Below are positions 19,732-27,790 of a stretch of DNA of 64,000 nucleotides, piece by piece. The notes beneath the pieces are model-generated. The model worked only from the letters and a program-made list of their open reading frames with translations. It made no database searches and was not told the origin of the DNA. Each line of letters opens with the position of its first letter. Position 1 is the stretch's first letter. Made by a program: the position numbers and the translations under genes. Origin of the DNA: Verrucomicrobium sp. BvORR034 (lineage in GTDB: Bacteria; Verrucomicrobiota; Verrucomicrobiia; Verrucomicrobiales; Verrucomicrobiaceae); the NCBI RefSeq assembly GCF_000739635.1, contig NZ_BATQ01000007.1, positions 36,428 through 100,427 on the forward strand, given 5' to 3'.

Positions 19732-19740
19732 TGCACGGGG
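19687..19740 (+). repeat. 3'-end AGAC module overlapping a coding C-terminus
   Basis: An AGAC-rich tract (CGGAGACAGAAGACTGG, then GAAAGACAGAAGACC) followed by TGAGCTGATGCACGGGG. It is the same module that lies just after other stop codons in the window. Here it is read in frame as the end of the PEP-CTERM protein, and its derivative of GAGCTGGCGCATG supplies the TGA stop. Confidence 0.8.
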
Positions 19741-20058
19741 CACGCCCAGCGAAGGGGGCAGGCCAAAGGAGGCGGGGGTTCCCAGCTCCGCGTGGGAGCG
19801 GAGGCTGGCGCGTCCGCCTTCATGCCTGCCGAGTTGCCGCATTGGACTCAGTGCGCACCTTCCTCCCGCGTTCTGAATGGCTGAGGACAGCCGAATTACT
19901 TTCAGCTGCCTTACCGGGCGTAGTCCGGTTGTCCCAACCGGCATCTTGAGCGGAGGGATGCGGCGTGTGGGGTGTTTGAGCGGGATGAGATCTGCAGCGT
20001 CAGGAGACGCGCACGGCAAGCGGGGCGCTTGCCCTACAGTGCGTCACGAAGCGGTTGT

Positions 20059-20248
20059 CCAAGGAGCGGCGGTTTGTGCTTCAAGCACAACCGCTGTGGG
20101 TGGCCGGAGGGATTGAGGCGCCCCATTGCCCATGAGGTCTCCAACCCCCCTGAGGTCCCATACCTCATGCGGCTTCGGGGCAGGGGCACACGCTGAGCTT
20201 CGCTCCTCCTCGGCGGTTGTGCTCAAGGCACAAACCGCCGCTCCTTGG
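20059..20248. repeat. MITE-like two-armed palindromic element, copy 1
   Basis: Both ends carry CCAAGGAGC in inverted orientation, directly joined to a self-complementary arm (GCGGTTTGTGCTT... on the left and its inverted counterpart on the right). Two further copies of about 172 bp lie at 24244-24415 and 30456-30627. The internal part (gtgggtggccggaggg and following) is also shared. It has no coding capacity. Confidence 0.75.
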
Positions 20249-20489
20249 TCAGGAGCGACTCCAGGACCTCCAGCACCCAACCACCCCGGGCCTGTAGGGC
20301 GACCGCTTCGGTTGCCTCAGTCAGGGGACGCGCGTGGCAAGCTGGGCGCTTGCCCTACAGTGCGTCAGGGGGGGTGTCCAAGGAGCGACGAATCAACCTC
20401 TGTCCCCAGTGACACACCCTTTCCACCCCACCGCCGAGTCACCATAGCGACTAAAAATTCAGAACATCACCATTGCAGGGAGTCATTGC

Positions 20490-20506
20490 TTTTACTAATT
20501 GTAAAA
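20490..20506. promoter_or_regulatory. AT-rich palindrome upstream of the inverse-autotransporter gene
   Basis: TTTTAC-TAATT-GTAAAA is a perfect 6-bp inverted repeat inside the AT-rich stretch 60-76 bp before the ATG at 20566. In this GC-rich context it is a reasonable operator or promoter-proximal site, but no partner regulator can be assigned. Confidence 0.35.
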
Positions 20507-20565
20507 ATAGGAAATTAATCTCACAAAATACTCACCCTCAGTCCTCTAACAGACTCCCGACTCCC

Positions 20566-23500
20566 ATGAGAACCCCCAGTGCCTGCTCCGGGCTCCTACT
20601 GGCCCTCCTTCCTCTGCTGCCCGCTTCGGCGGGCACGCTGGATAACAAGAACCCCAGCGGCAAGGAGGTCATCCAGCCTGCCCAAGCCGAGCCCCTCTAC
20701 TGGGGCACGATCAACTCCGGCATCAAAACCAATGATGCCTACACGGACGGCAACTTCAGCATCGTGGCTCCGTTGTGGAGTTCCCTGGGGGCAGATGCCA
20801 CCCTGAGCGGCGGGCTGCTCTTCCTGGAGCCCTATGTCTCCTATGGCGAGGGCGGGGAGATCGCCGCCTCGCTCGGCCTGGGCTACCGGCACCTCTTTGG
20901 CAGCCAGCCGCTCAGCGCGCTGACGATCCACGACGGTCATCAGGCGGGTTTCTTTGAAGAAGGCGCTTTCATCGGGGCCAACCTCTTTGTGGACATGCTG
21001 GACACGGAGTCGGACAACCAGTTCTGGCAGCTCGGGGTCGGCCTGGAGGCAGGCACGCGCTACATCGAGTTCCGCGGGAATTATTACATCCCCCTCTCGG
21101 ATCGCCAGCTCGCGGAGGAGCAGCGCTCCCGCGAGACCTTCCGCACCTCCCGCTCGAGCAGCGGGGTGAGCGGCTCCCAGTCCGTCACTCCCCTGGGCGA
21201 TGCCTTCGCCACGGGCAACACGGTCGCCCAGGACGGCCTCTTCACCAACTACAGCACGCGCACGACGCGGACCACCACCACCACCACCACCATCGAGCGC
21301 CTGCTCCAGCGGTTCGAGGAAGGCATGGAAGGCTGGGACGCAGAAGTAGCGGTGCTGATCCCCGGGCTGGATCGTTACCTGGACGTGATGCTGATCGGCG
21401 GCTACTACAGCTTCGACAACCAACCCTTCGGCCCCCAGCAGGGCGGTACCGGCAATGTGGAAGGCTGGAAGGCCGGCCTGGAAGTGCGCCCCGTGCCCGC
21501 CCTCATCCTGAGCGGCACCTGGTATGAGGACGAGCGCCTCACGGGCAGCGACTGGACCGCGGGCGTGCAGCTTCAGATCCCCTTCGAAATGGGCGACCTG
21601 GGCGATGGCAAAGGCTTCTGGGATCGCGTCGGCGATGCCTTCACCCCCCGCCGCCGTCATCTGCTGGAGCGCATGGCTGAGCCCGTGGGCCGCCAGAACG
21701 CCGCGGTGAAGCTCGCCAACAGCTTCAAGGAATCCGAGCGCGTTGTTTCCCAGACCAGCAGCACCAGCGTGAAGCGCGTCACGCGAGTTGTTTCCCAGAC
21801 CGCCCAGCGCGTCGTGCTGGCAGATGACATCATCTTCGTGAACAACGGCATCTCCGTGGGCAACGGCATCCAGGCCGGGACCTCCGGCAAAGCAGGGGCC
21901 GATGGCACGGCGGAGAAGCCCTTCGACAACGTCGCGGAAGGCGCGTTCGCAGCGGGCAGCAACTCCAACGTCAGCACCGACGGCAGCATCTGGAAGGTGT
22001 ACACCCAGGGCGGCACCGGCACGGACTACATCGGCAGCGTAGTGGCCACGGGCAGCACCCGGTTCATCAGTTCCTTCACGCCCCTCGTGGCGCTGGGGAA
22101 CACCTACTTCGGCGGCGGCACACCCCGTCCGGGCTTGAACGGGAACTTCAACGCCACCAACATCGGCTTCCTGCAGGTGACCGGGTATGACGTGCGGAAA
22201 CCGTTGCTCCTCCCCGCAGCCATCGATGCGCTGAACGTCCGGGAACTCCTCGTGACGGACAATCTCACCTCCGGCGGCAGCGGCATCCGGTCCACCACAA
22301 ATGACGGCGGCACCTCCGCGGTCAATGTCCTGCGCAACCAGGTGACCGGTGTGGGTACCGGCTCGACGTACAATGGCATCGATGTGCTCAGCGAAGGCAG
22401 CTCCACCGTGAATGCTCTCGTCCAGGGGAATGACGTGCTTGGAGGTTTCGACCGGGGCATCGCGCTCATCACTGCCGGAACGGGCGTGATCGATGGCACG
22501 GTGGTGGACAACAACCTAAGCGGCTTCTACCGGCTCTACGGCATTCTTGTTGATCACGCCTCCGGAAGTGAAAGTACTGCCGTGGTGGCGAACAACCACC
22601 TGACGGGCGACTTCGATCAGGTCGGCATGTCCTTCCGCTCTACCAGCTCGACGGCCGGGTCAGTTCTTGACATCACCGCACAGGGGAACGTCTTCAGCGG
22701 CGAGTTCGAGGATACGGGGATCACCTTCACCGCCGGGAACGGTTCCAGCATGGTGGGCAAGACCATTGGCAACCAGTTCAGCGGCACTTTCAACGACATC
22801 GGCGTGTGGGGCACGACGGTCGGGACGAACTCGCATCTGGAGCTGGAGATCCTGAACAACAGCTTCTCCGGTTCCTTTGGCTCCGGGGTCGAGTTCGCGA
22901 CAAACGGCACGACCACCATTGATGGGCATGTGGAAGGCAATACCTTCTCCGGCACCTTCACCTCCGGCGTCGAAGCCCGCAGGAGTGGGTCCAGCACGGT
23001 GGATGTGGATGTGTTGAACAACACCTTCTCCGGCACGTTCTCAGACGCGGGCATCTATTACTTCCAGAACGGCACGGGTACTGGCAACGTGTGCGGCCAG
23101 GTGCAGGGCAACCTGCTGAGCGGCACGTTCACGGCATACGGGGTTAACGTCGAGGCCCGCAACGGCATCGTGGACGTGGATGTCATCGGCAATGCGCTGA
23201 CCGGCAACTTCGGCACGGGCATCTCCCTGCGCCGCAACGTGGCCTCTGGCACGGCTGCCAAGCTCAGCTCTGATATCCTGAACAACACCCTCTCCGGCGA
23301 CTTCTCCGTGGCAGGTATTTCCGTGGACCACCGCGGCATGGCCCCGGCAGATGCCTCGTTCATCGGTGACGTGGACATCATTGGCAACGTGCTGAGCGGT
23401 GACTTCAACGAAGCGATCCTGGTCTCGGCGACTGGCGGCAGCCAGCTCAATGCGACGGTCACGAACAACGCGATCACCGCAGCCGCCACCGTGGACACCG

Positions 23501-23787
23501 TGGGCATTCACCTCCGGTCCGGCGGCACCAGCATCCTCACAGTTTCAGGGTTCAACAACAACGTCATCAGCGGCCTCTCGCAGACCGGCATCCTGGTCGA
23601 GCGCATCGCGCCCAATGGCCTGGGCGGCGGACTCAGCGTGAACGGCACTCTGAATGCCCCTTCCAGCAACAGCGTCAGCAACGAGACCGCGAACAAGCTG
23701 GACGTCATCAACGGCACCACGGAACCGATCAGCGGCAGCTTCTTGCTGAATAACACCCAGGCGACCCTGCCAGCCATCGTGCCCTGA
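20566..23787 (+). CDS. Inverse-autotransporter-like surface protein with beta-helix passenger
   Basis: A 1073-residue protein beginning with a signal peptide (LLLALLPLLPASAG, cleaved near residue 23). Residues about 30-375 consist of amphipathic strands typical of an outer-membrane beta-barrel (GLGYRHLFGSQ, FIGANLFVDML, LGVGLEAGTRYIEFRGNYY, MLIGGYYSFDN, GWKAGLEVRPVPAL, WTAGVQLQIPFE), in the intimin/invasin-like order with the barrel N-terminal. After a linker comes a passenger in which an N-x-[FL]-[ST]-G-x-F motif recurs about twelve times between residues 625 and 945, indicating a regular parallel beta-helix. It probably displays the passenger outside the cell as an adhesin. Start at ATG 20566 gives a clean signal peptide. 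A strong terminator follows at 23865. Confidence 0.8.
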   Translation: MRTPSACSGLLLALLPLLPASAGTLDNKNPSGKEVIQPAQAEPLYWGTINSGIKTNDAYTDGNFSIVAPLWSSLGADATLSGGLLFLEPYVSYGEGGEIAASLGLGYRHLFGSQPLSALTIHDGHQAGFFEEGAFIGANLFVDMLDTESDNQFWQLGVGLEAGTRYIEFRGNYYIPLSDRQLAEEQRSRETFRTSRSSSGVSGSQSVTPLGDAFATGNTVAQDGLFTNYSTRTTRTTTTTTTIERLLQRFEEGMEGWDAEVAVLIPGLDRYLDVMLIGGYYSFDNQPFGPQQGGTGNVEGWKAGLEVRPVPALILSGTWYEDERLTGSDWTAGVQLQIPFEMGDLGDGKGFWDRVGDAFTPRRRHLLERMAEPVGRQNAAVKLANSFKESERVVSQTSSTSVKRVTRVVSQTAQRVVLADDIIFVNNGISVGNGIQAGTSGKAGADGTAEKPFDNVAEGAFAAGSNSNVSTDGSIWKVYTQGGTGTDYIGSVVATGSTRFISSFTPLVALGNTYFGGGTPRPGLNGNFNATNIGFLQVTGYDVRKPLLLPAAIDALNVRELLVTDNLTSGGSGIRSTTNDGGTSAVNVLRNQVTGVGTGSTYNGIDVLSEGSSTVNALVQGNDVLGGFDRGIALITAGTGVIDGTVVDNNLSGFYRLYGILVDHASGSESTAVVANNHLTGDFDQVGMSFRSTSSTAGSVLDITAQGNVFSGEFEDTGITFTAGNGSSMVGKTIGNQFSGTFNDIGVWGTTVGTNSHLELEILNNSFSGSFGSGVEFATNGTTTIDGHVEGNTFSGTFTSGVEARRSGSSTVDVDVLNNTFSGTFSDAGIYYFQNGTGTGNVCGQVQGNLLSGTFTAYGVNVEARNGIVDVDVIGNALTGNFGTGISLRRNVASGTAAKLSSDILNNTLSGDFSVAGISVDHRGMAPADASFIGDVDIIGNVLSGDFNEAILVSATGGSQLNATVTNNAITAAATVDTVGIHLRSGGTSILTVSGFNNNVISGLSQTGILVERIAPNGLGGGLSVNGTLNAPSSNSVSNETANKLDVINGTTEPISGSFLLNNTQATLPAIVP

Positions 23788-23864
23788 TCGATCGTTGGCG
23801 CGAGTGCGCTCGCGAGCGGGGAGCGGGGAGCCGCGCAACCGCTCCGTGCACATGCATCACACGA

Positions 23865-23896
23865 AGCCGCACCCTTCACCGGGTGCGGCTTTTTTG
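23865..23896 (+). terminator. Strong intrinsic terminator
   Basis: AGCCGCACCC (23865-23874) pairs perfectly with GGGTGCGGCT (23881-23890) across a 6-nt loop and runs into six or more T residues. It ends the inverse-autotransporter transcript 78 bp after the stop codon. Confidence 0.9.
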
Positions 23897-24540
23897 TGGG
23901 GGGTGTGGCAGTGTCAGGGGTGGCTCGCGGCAAGCGGGGCGCTTGCCCTATAGTGAGTCTGGAAGCGATTGTTCAAGGAGCGACTCCAGCACCTCCAGCA
24001 ACCGTCCACCCTGGGCCTGTAGGGCGACCGCTTCGGTTGCCTCAGCCAGGGGCCGCGCGCGGCAAGCGGAGCGCTTGCCCTACAGTGAGTCTGGAAGCGA
24101 TGGTCCAAGGAGCGACTCCAGCACCTCCAGCAACCACCCACCCCGGGCCTGTAGGGCGACCGCCTCGGTTGCCTCAGTCAGGGGCCGCTCGCTGAACCCG
24201 GCAAGCAGAGCGCTTGCCCTACAGTGTTTCAGGAAGCGATTGTCCAAGGAGCGGCGGTTTGTGCTTCAAGCACAACCGCCGTGGGTGGCCGGAGGGATTG
24301 CGGCACCCCATTGCCCTTGAGGTCCCATACCTCATACGGCTTCGGGGTAGGGGCACACGCTGCGCTTCGTTCCCAATCGGCGGTTGTGCTCAAGGCACAA
24401 ACCGCCGCTCCTTGGTCAGGAGCGACTCCAGCACCTCCAGCAACCACCCACCCCGGGCCTGTAGGGCGACCGCCCCGGTTGCCTCAGTCAGGGGCCGCGC
24501 GCGGCAAGCGGAGCGCTTGCCCTACAGGAGTAATTCCAGG
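23897..24540. repeat. Tandem array of palindromic units with an inserted MITE-like element
   Basis: Four GGCAAGC palindromes (23929-23947, 24061-24079, 24200-24218, 24503-24521) are carried by units of about 132-139 bp that also contain an AGGAGCGACTCCAGC stretch and the hairpin GGCGACCGCTTCGGTTGCC. The last unit is interrupted by a 172-bp two-armed element (24244-24415). Neighbouring units without the insert read AAGGAGCGACTCC continuously, while the filled unit has AGGAGCG on both sides of the insert. Confidence 0.85.
24244..24415. repeat. MITE-like two-armed palindromic element, copy 2
   Basis: Inverted ends CCAAGGAGCGGCGGTTTGTG on the left and its complement on the right, each joined to a self-pairing arm. 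The element interrupts a tandem unit; the empty form of the same site is visible at about 24105-24125, and AGGAGCG is present on both sides of the insert (24247-24253 and 24418-24424), as for a 7-bp target duplication. Confidence 0.75.
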
Positions 24541-24558
24541 CCTACCCGCTCCCATTCT

Positions 24559-24650
24559 GCGACACCATCGACACCCTTTTTAGAGGTTCACTGAGAAATA
24601 GAGAGAGGGACTTTTTTGTGAACTACTAAATATGGTGTCGATGGTGTCGC
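24559..24650. other. Putative replication origin: paired inverted iterons flanking an AT-rich core
   Basis: GCGACACCATCGACACC (24559-24575) and its exact reverse complement (24634-24650) flank a 58-bp core that is about one third G+C, far below the surroundings. Each arm is itself two direct copies of the 7-mer GGTGTCG separated by AT, giving four iteron-like units. The right arm ends 8 bp before the stop codon of the SF3-type helicase gene. Iterons flanking an AT-rich melting region next to an SF3 helicase gene is the known layout of phage-satellite (SaPI-type) origins. The role is inferred; a terminator or attachment site is the alternative. Confidence 0.55.
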
Positions 24651-24658
24651 AAAACCTC

Positions 24659-26125
24659 TTAATTGCTCTCCAGTGGGATGATCACCCAGCTCCGGCAGTT
24701 TCGGGTATTTTGATGCCTCACCCGATCCGGGCACAACCGCGCCAGCCTTCCCAGAAAAGTGCCGCAGGCATTGGGGAAATACAGGGCCCGCTGCACGTCT
24801 CCCCGCACCTCGGGGATGGCCAGGAGCTGGGCTTCCAGTTCGTTGGCGGTGCCGGTCCAGGTGTCCTTCAGGTGCAGGGTGAGCAGGGCGCGGTCCACGA
24901 GGGCGAGGAAACGCACCTCGGCCGAGAGCTCGCGGATGGACTGGATCAGCTCCGGGTGGTGCCAGTGGCGGATGCCGCTGCGGCTGTCGCGCAGATCCGC
25001 CGGGATCTGAAACTCGTGCAGCAGGTAGTGGGTGAAGTGGGGCAGCTCGTCCATGAGCGTCTGCCAGAAGGCGGACTCCTGCTCCAGGGAGTTCGTGGGC
25101 ATGGGCATGGGGCAGCGGGCGGCGCGCAGGATCATGAGCTTGTCCTCCAGGCTGTCATCCAGCGGGGGCAGCACCTGCATGTTCTCCGGCTCCTCATTCA
25201 GCGCCACGGTCATGCGCCACACGGGGTCCAGCAGCAGGGCATCCTTGCGCTTGGCGTGCAGACGCTGCTCATGCCCGTAGAGCAGCTCCTTGATGCGGGC
25301 GCCGAACTGACGGCGGGCGCGCATGTCGGTGGTGCCGTTCTCGTCATCCAGCCGCAGGTGCTCGCAGCCGAAGAGGTCCGCATTGAAGTCCGTGGTGCCG
25401 GTCATGTAGCCGTAGGGGCGGCACTCGCGACCGCCCAGCAGCCGGGTGATCACCTTTTGAAACAGGGACTTCCCGCTCTTCACCGGGCCTGCCATCACCA
25501 GCACCTGCCCGGCCTTCCGCCAGTGGGCGTGCATGGCCAGGATGGAGCACTGCAGCCAGCCGTAGAGGTGCACGCGCTGGTCATGCTCCTCGCTCACGAA
25601 GAGGCCGTCGATCAAGGCCCGCAGCACAGGCCAGGGCCCCGGCACCGCCACGGGCATCTGGGGATCGGTCGTCACCAGGATGAGCTGCCCGTTCACCTCG
25701 CGTGGACCCTTCACATGCCCGGCCAGCGGACCGGCGTAGCCCACCGGGCGGCGGCACTGCACCATGGTGATAAACTCCTCGAACTCGGAGATGAGCCCGG
25801 GCTTGGCCGTCATGATGGCCATGCCGCGCACCTTGCAGTGGCGGCGCAGGGGACCTTCCATCACAGGGAACCAGTCCCCGCGATCATCCAGGATGAGGTA
25901 TTCCTTGTGGGCCTTGTCGTAGTACACTTCCTCGAACCACGCGGCATGGCTGCGGCGCAGGGCGCGCGTGTAGGCCGGGCGCTGCTGGATCTCCTCCCCG
26001 ATGTCGCGGCGGGTGGCCTGATCCTCGATACCGGTGGCGTCATCAAGGGAGAGCCGGGAGGCGAAGAGAGGCGGCAGGTCCATGGTCGGTCGTGTGTTCG
26101 TGTTCGTCGTCGTAGTTGCGTACAT
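24659..26125 (-). CDS. SF3-type helicase of a mobile-element replication module
   Basis: A protein of about 488 residues resembling the D5/DUF5906-type phage and plasmid replication helicases. The Walker A is MAGPVKSGKSLFQK and the acidic Walker B region is HLRLDDENG. Downstream lies a region with MTVALNEEPENM resembling the sensor asparagine of SF3 enzymes, then an arginine-rich stretch. The N-terminal third (EEVYYDKAHKEYLILDDRGDWFPV) matches the domain preceding the ATPase in such proteins. It should unwind DNA at the element's origin, which probably lies just past its 3' end. ATG at 26125 is chosen because it clears the upstream primase gene by 22 bp; a longer frame overlaps that gene. Confidence 0.8.
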   Translation of the reverse strand: MYATTTTNTNTRPTMDLPPLFASRLSLDDATGIEDQATRRDIGEEIQQRPAYTRALRRSHAAWFEEVYYDKAHKEYLILDDRGDWFPVMEGPLRRHCKVRGMAIMTAKPGLISEFEEFITMVQCRRPVGYAGPLAGHVKGPREVNGQLILVTTDPQMPVAVPGPWPVLRALIDGLFVSEEHDQRVHLYGWLQCSILAMHAHWRKAGQVLVMAGPVKSGKSLFQKVITRLLGGRECRPYGYMTGTTDFNADLFGCEHLRLDDENGTTDMRARRQFGARIKELLYGHEQRLHAKRKDALLLDPVWRMTVALNEEPENMQVLPPLDDSLEDKLMILRAARCPMPMPTNSLEQESAFWQTLMDELPHFTHYLLHEFQIPADLRDSRSGIRHWHHPELIQSIRELSAEVRFLALVDRALLTLHLKDTWTGTANELEAQLLAIPEVRGDVQRALYFPNACGTFLGRLARLCPDRVRHQNTRNCRSWVIIPLESN

Positions 26126-26147
26126 GAGAAATGAAGAAAGGGTTGTG

Positions 26148-27206
26148 TCAGTCGGCGAAGAGAAGCTGGAGGGACCGCGCGTGAGCCTGCGGATCCGCCA
26201 GAAGATTGGCCAGGTCATTGCGAATGGCGGGCAGCTCGATGACGTCCACCTGCGCCCCGGCCACCCTCAGCTCGGCATGCCAGGTGGCGGCGCCATTGCG
26301 ACCGGCCTCGCCCTCATCCGGCAGGATGCGCACGCGACGGCCGCGCAGCAGCTCCAGCAGCTTGGGATCGCGGGTGAAGGAGGCCCCTGCCGTGACGGCG
26401 GCCAGCGGCACCCAGGGGGCATCGGCCAGATCGATGGCGGAGGCCGCCTCCAGCAGGCCCACCACGCCCTCCACCATCAGCACCGGCGGGCGGCCGCGAC
26501 TGAGGAAACTACGTCCGAAGAAACTGCCACGTGACCCCGCCAGCGTCCTGGCCTTGGTCGGGCCCCGGGAGGTGCGCAGCAGGCCGCCATCGTAGCGGCG
26601 CGCCTGGGCAAAGGTGTCCTCCACCAGGCACCAGCAGGTCTGCCCGTCCACCCGCGTGTTGTGCAGCAGCCCCTTGTTTTTGAACAGATGCACCATGCCC
26701 GGGGTGACGTGCCGGAGCGCCGCGATGCGCGCCTCGTCGGCATCGGTAAGAGGAAAGAACGTATGCCGGGCGCGATGCTCCGCCGGATTCACCGCCGGGG
26801 GCTCAGACGCCCGCCTCCGGGGCGGCAGGCTGGAGCGGTGCAGGGGCGGGGAGCCTGTCCCGCCTCCCGACTCATCCTCCTGCAGCAGGTGGCCATACGG
26901 CATGTGGCCACTGCGGTCGGCATCTCGCAGCTTGTGGCGCAGCTCCGCCTCCGTCCACACGGGGCGGGAGAAAGCACGGTTCCAGTGCTCCAGCAGCGGG
27001 CTGGCCGCATCCGGCGGGAGGTTAAAACCACGAACCAGCACCACCGCCACGCGAAAGAGCGCCGCGCTGCCGCCCTCACCCTGGACGGAGGGCGGCATGC
27101 GGGAGATATATTGCCAGGCCCGGTCCTCCACGGGTTGCGGCGGACGCTGCCTGGGTGTCGCAGCCAGTGGCGTTCTCATCGTCGTCGTTTTCATCATCAC
27201 CATCAT
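26148..27206 (-). CDS. Toprim-containing primase-like protein of the replication module
   Basis: A protein of about 352 residues. The N-terminal part (YISRMPPSVQGEGGSAALFR ... WTEAELRHKLRDAD) matches the helical module found in phage primase/helicase proteins of PVC bacteria. The C-terminal part has a Toprim-like arrangement: VEGVVGLLEA (catalytic-type Glu), AVTAGASF and RILPDEGEAGRNGA (Asp/Glu motif). It probably synthesises primers or has a related nucleotidyl role for the helicase encoded 22 bp downstream. ATG at 27206 is chosen because GAGGAG lies six bases before it; a GTG at 27305 would add a low-complexity extension. Zinc-binding cysteines of DnaG-type primases are not evident. Confidence 0.78.
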   Translation of the reverse strand: MMVMMKTTTMRTPLAATPRQRPPQPVEDRAWQYISRMPPSVQGEGGSAALFRVAVVLVRGFNLPPDAASPLLEHWNRAFSRPVWTEAELRHKLRDADRSGHMPYGHLLQEDESGGGTGSPPLHRSSLPPRRRASEPPAVNPAEHRARHTFFPLTDADEARIAALRHVTPGMVHLFKNKGLLHNTRVDGQTCWCLVEDTFAQARRYDGGLLRTSRGPTKARTLAGSRGSFFGRSFLSRGRPPVLMVEGVVGLLEAASAIDLADAPWVPLAAVTAGASFTRDPKLLELLRGRRVRILPDEGEAGRNGAATWHAELRVAGAQVDVIELPAIRNDLANLLADPQAHARSLQLLFAD

Positions 27207-27357
27207 CAGCGTCTCCTCGTTTGTTCCTCTCCTTGATGCTCTCTCTCTCCGTGCTGTCCCCGGCACCGGGCACAGCAAATCCCTTTCCGGTATGGGAACT
27301 CCCACCCGGTGAATGAAGGGCCGCGCTCTTCCGCGCGAGTGCGGGTACTATGAAATA

Positions 27358-27597
27358 TCAGTCCGTTCCGTCCGGCTTCGGGGCGGCTGACGCAGGCACC
27401 GTGAGCCGCCGCTTGAACTCCTCCACCCCCGCGCGCTCGAAGCGCACCAGACGGCCGATCTTGATGTAAGGCAGCTCCCGTTGGGCCATGAACCGCTCGA
27501 TCGTCTTGGGCCTGACCCTCAGGATGCCCGCCACCTCCAGCTTGGTCAGCAGCCCCTCCGTACCCTCCAGTGACTTGTCAGTCGCATTTCCAACCAT
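27358..27597 (-). CDS. Excisionase-like helix-turn-helix protein
   Basis: A 79-residue protein with the HTH_17/AlpA-type pattern: LLTKLEVAGILRVRPKTIERFMAQ followed by the wing ELPYIKIGRLVRFERAGVEEF. Such proteins act as excisionases or as regulators of mobile-element replication genes. It is the first gene of the minus-strand cassette HTH-primase-helicase. No integrase is found nearby, so regulation of the cassette or of the adjacent origin is as likely as excision. TTG at 27606 is an alternative start. Confidence 0.85.
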   Translation of the reverse strand: MVGNATDKSLEGTEGLLTKLEVAGILRVRPKTIERFMAQRELPYIKIGRLVRFERAGVEEFKRRLTVPASAAPKPDGTD

Positions 27598-27790
27598 GGA
27601 GAACAATGTGCGCTAAGCTTGGACATAAATCAAACGGGGAAAAAGGCAGAAGGGATCTTTCCTCAACTCCCCAGGGCCAACGTTAAACACTCCCCCTCGT
27701 GCCCCTGCCCATTTTCTCCATTGTCCCCTTGCTCGGGGGTCAGGGGTCCGAATGATCCCTTGCCTCGAGCTGGCCCGGCGATACCCAAGT

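Larger units (their letters stand above)
19732..20565. repeat. Intergenic spacer: mosaic of repeat modules plus AT-rich leader
   Basis: No supported gene. In order: G-rich hairpin module (about 19765-19800), CCGGTT-GTCCC-AACCGG hairpin (19925-19941), GGCAAGC palindrome (20015-20033), a 190-bp two-armed element (20059-20248), a GGCGACCG/CGGTTGCC hairpin (about 20298-20318), and a further GGCAAGC palindrome with loop change (20336-20354). From about 20450 the sequence becomes strikingly AT-rich up to the start of the next gene, consistent with a promoter region. Confidence 0.75.

Noticed and set aside
17866..20019. A 717-codon minus-strand open frame at the end of the same gene
   Set aside because: Same shadow effect; its first part is translated intergenic repeat DNA and it shows no family pattern.
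20059..20248. Two-armed element considered as an insertion sequence
   Set aside because: At 190 bp it cannot encode a transposase; it can only be a non-autonomous element.
23929..24530. Regularly spaced repeats considered as a CRISPR array
   Set aside because: Units are 130-140 bp, the intervening sequence is also repeated, and there are no cas genes; this is a tandem composite repeat.
24559..24650. The 17-bp inverted arms considered simply as a transcription terminator
   Set aside because: The stems are 58 bp apart with an AT-rich core and contain direct GGTGTCG iterons, which fits an origin or binding site better; the terminator reading is kept only as an alternative.
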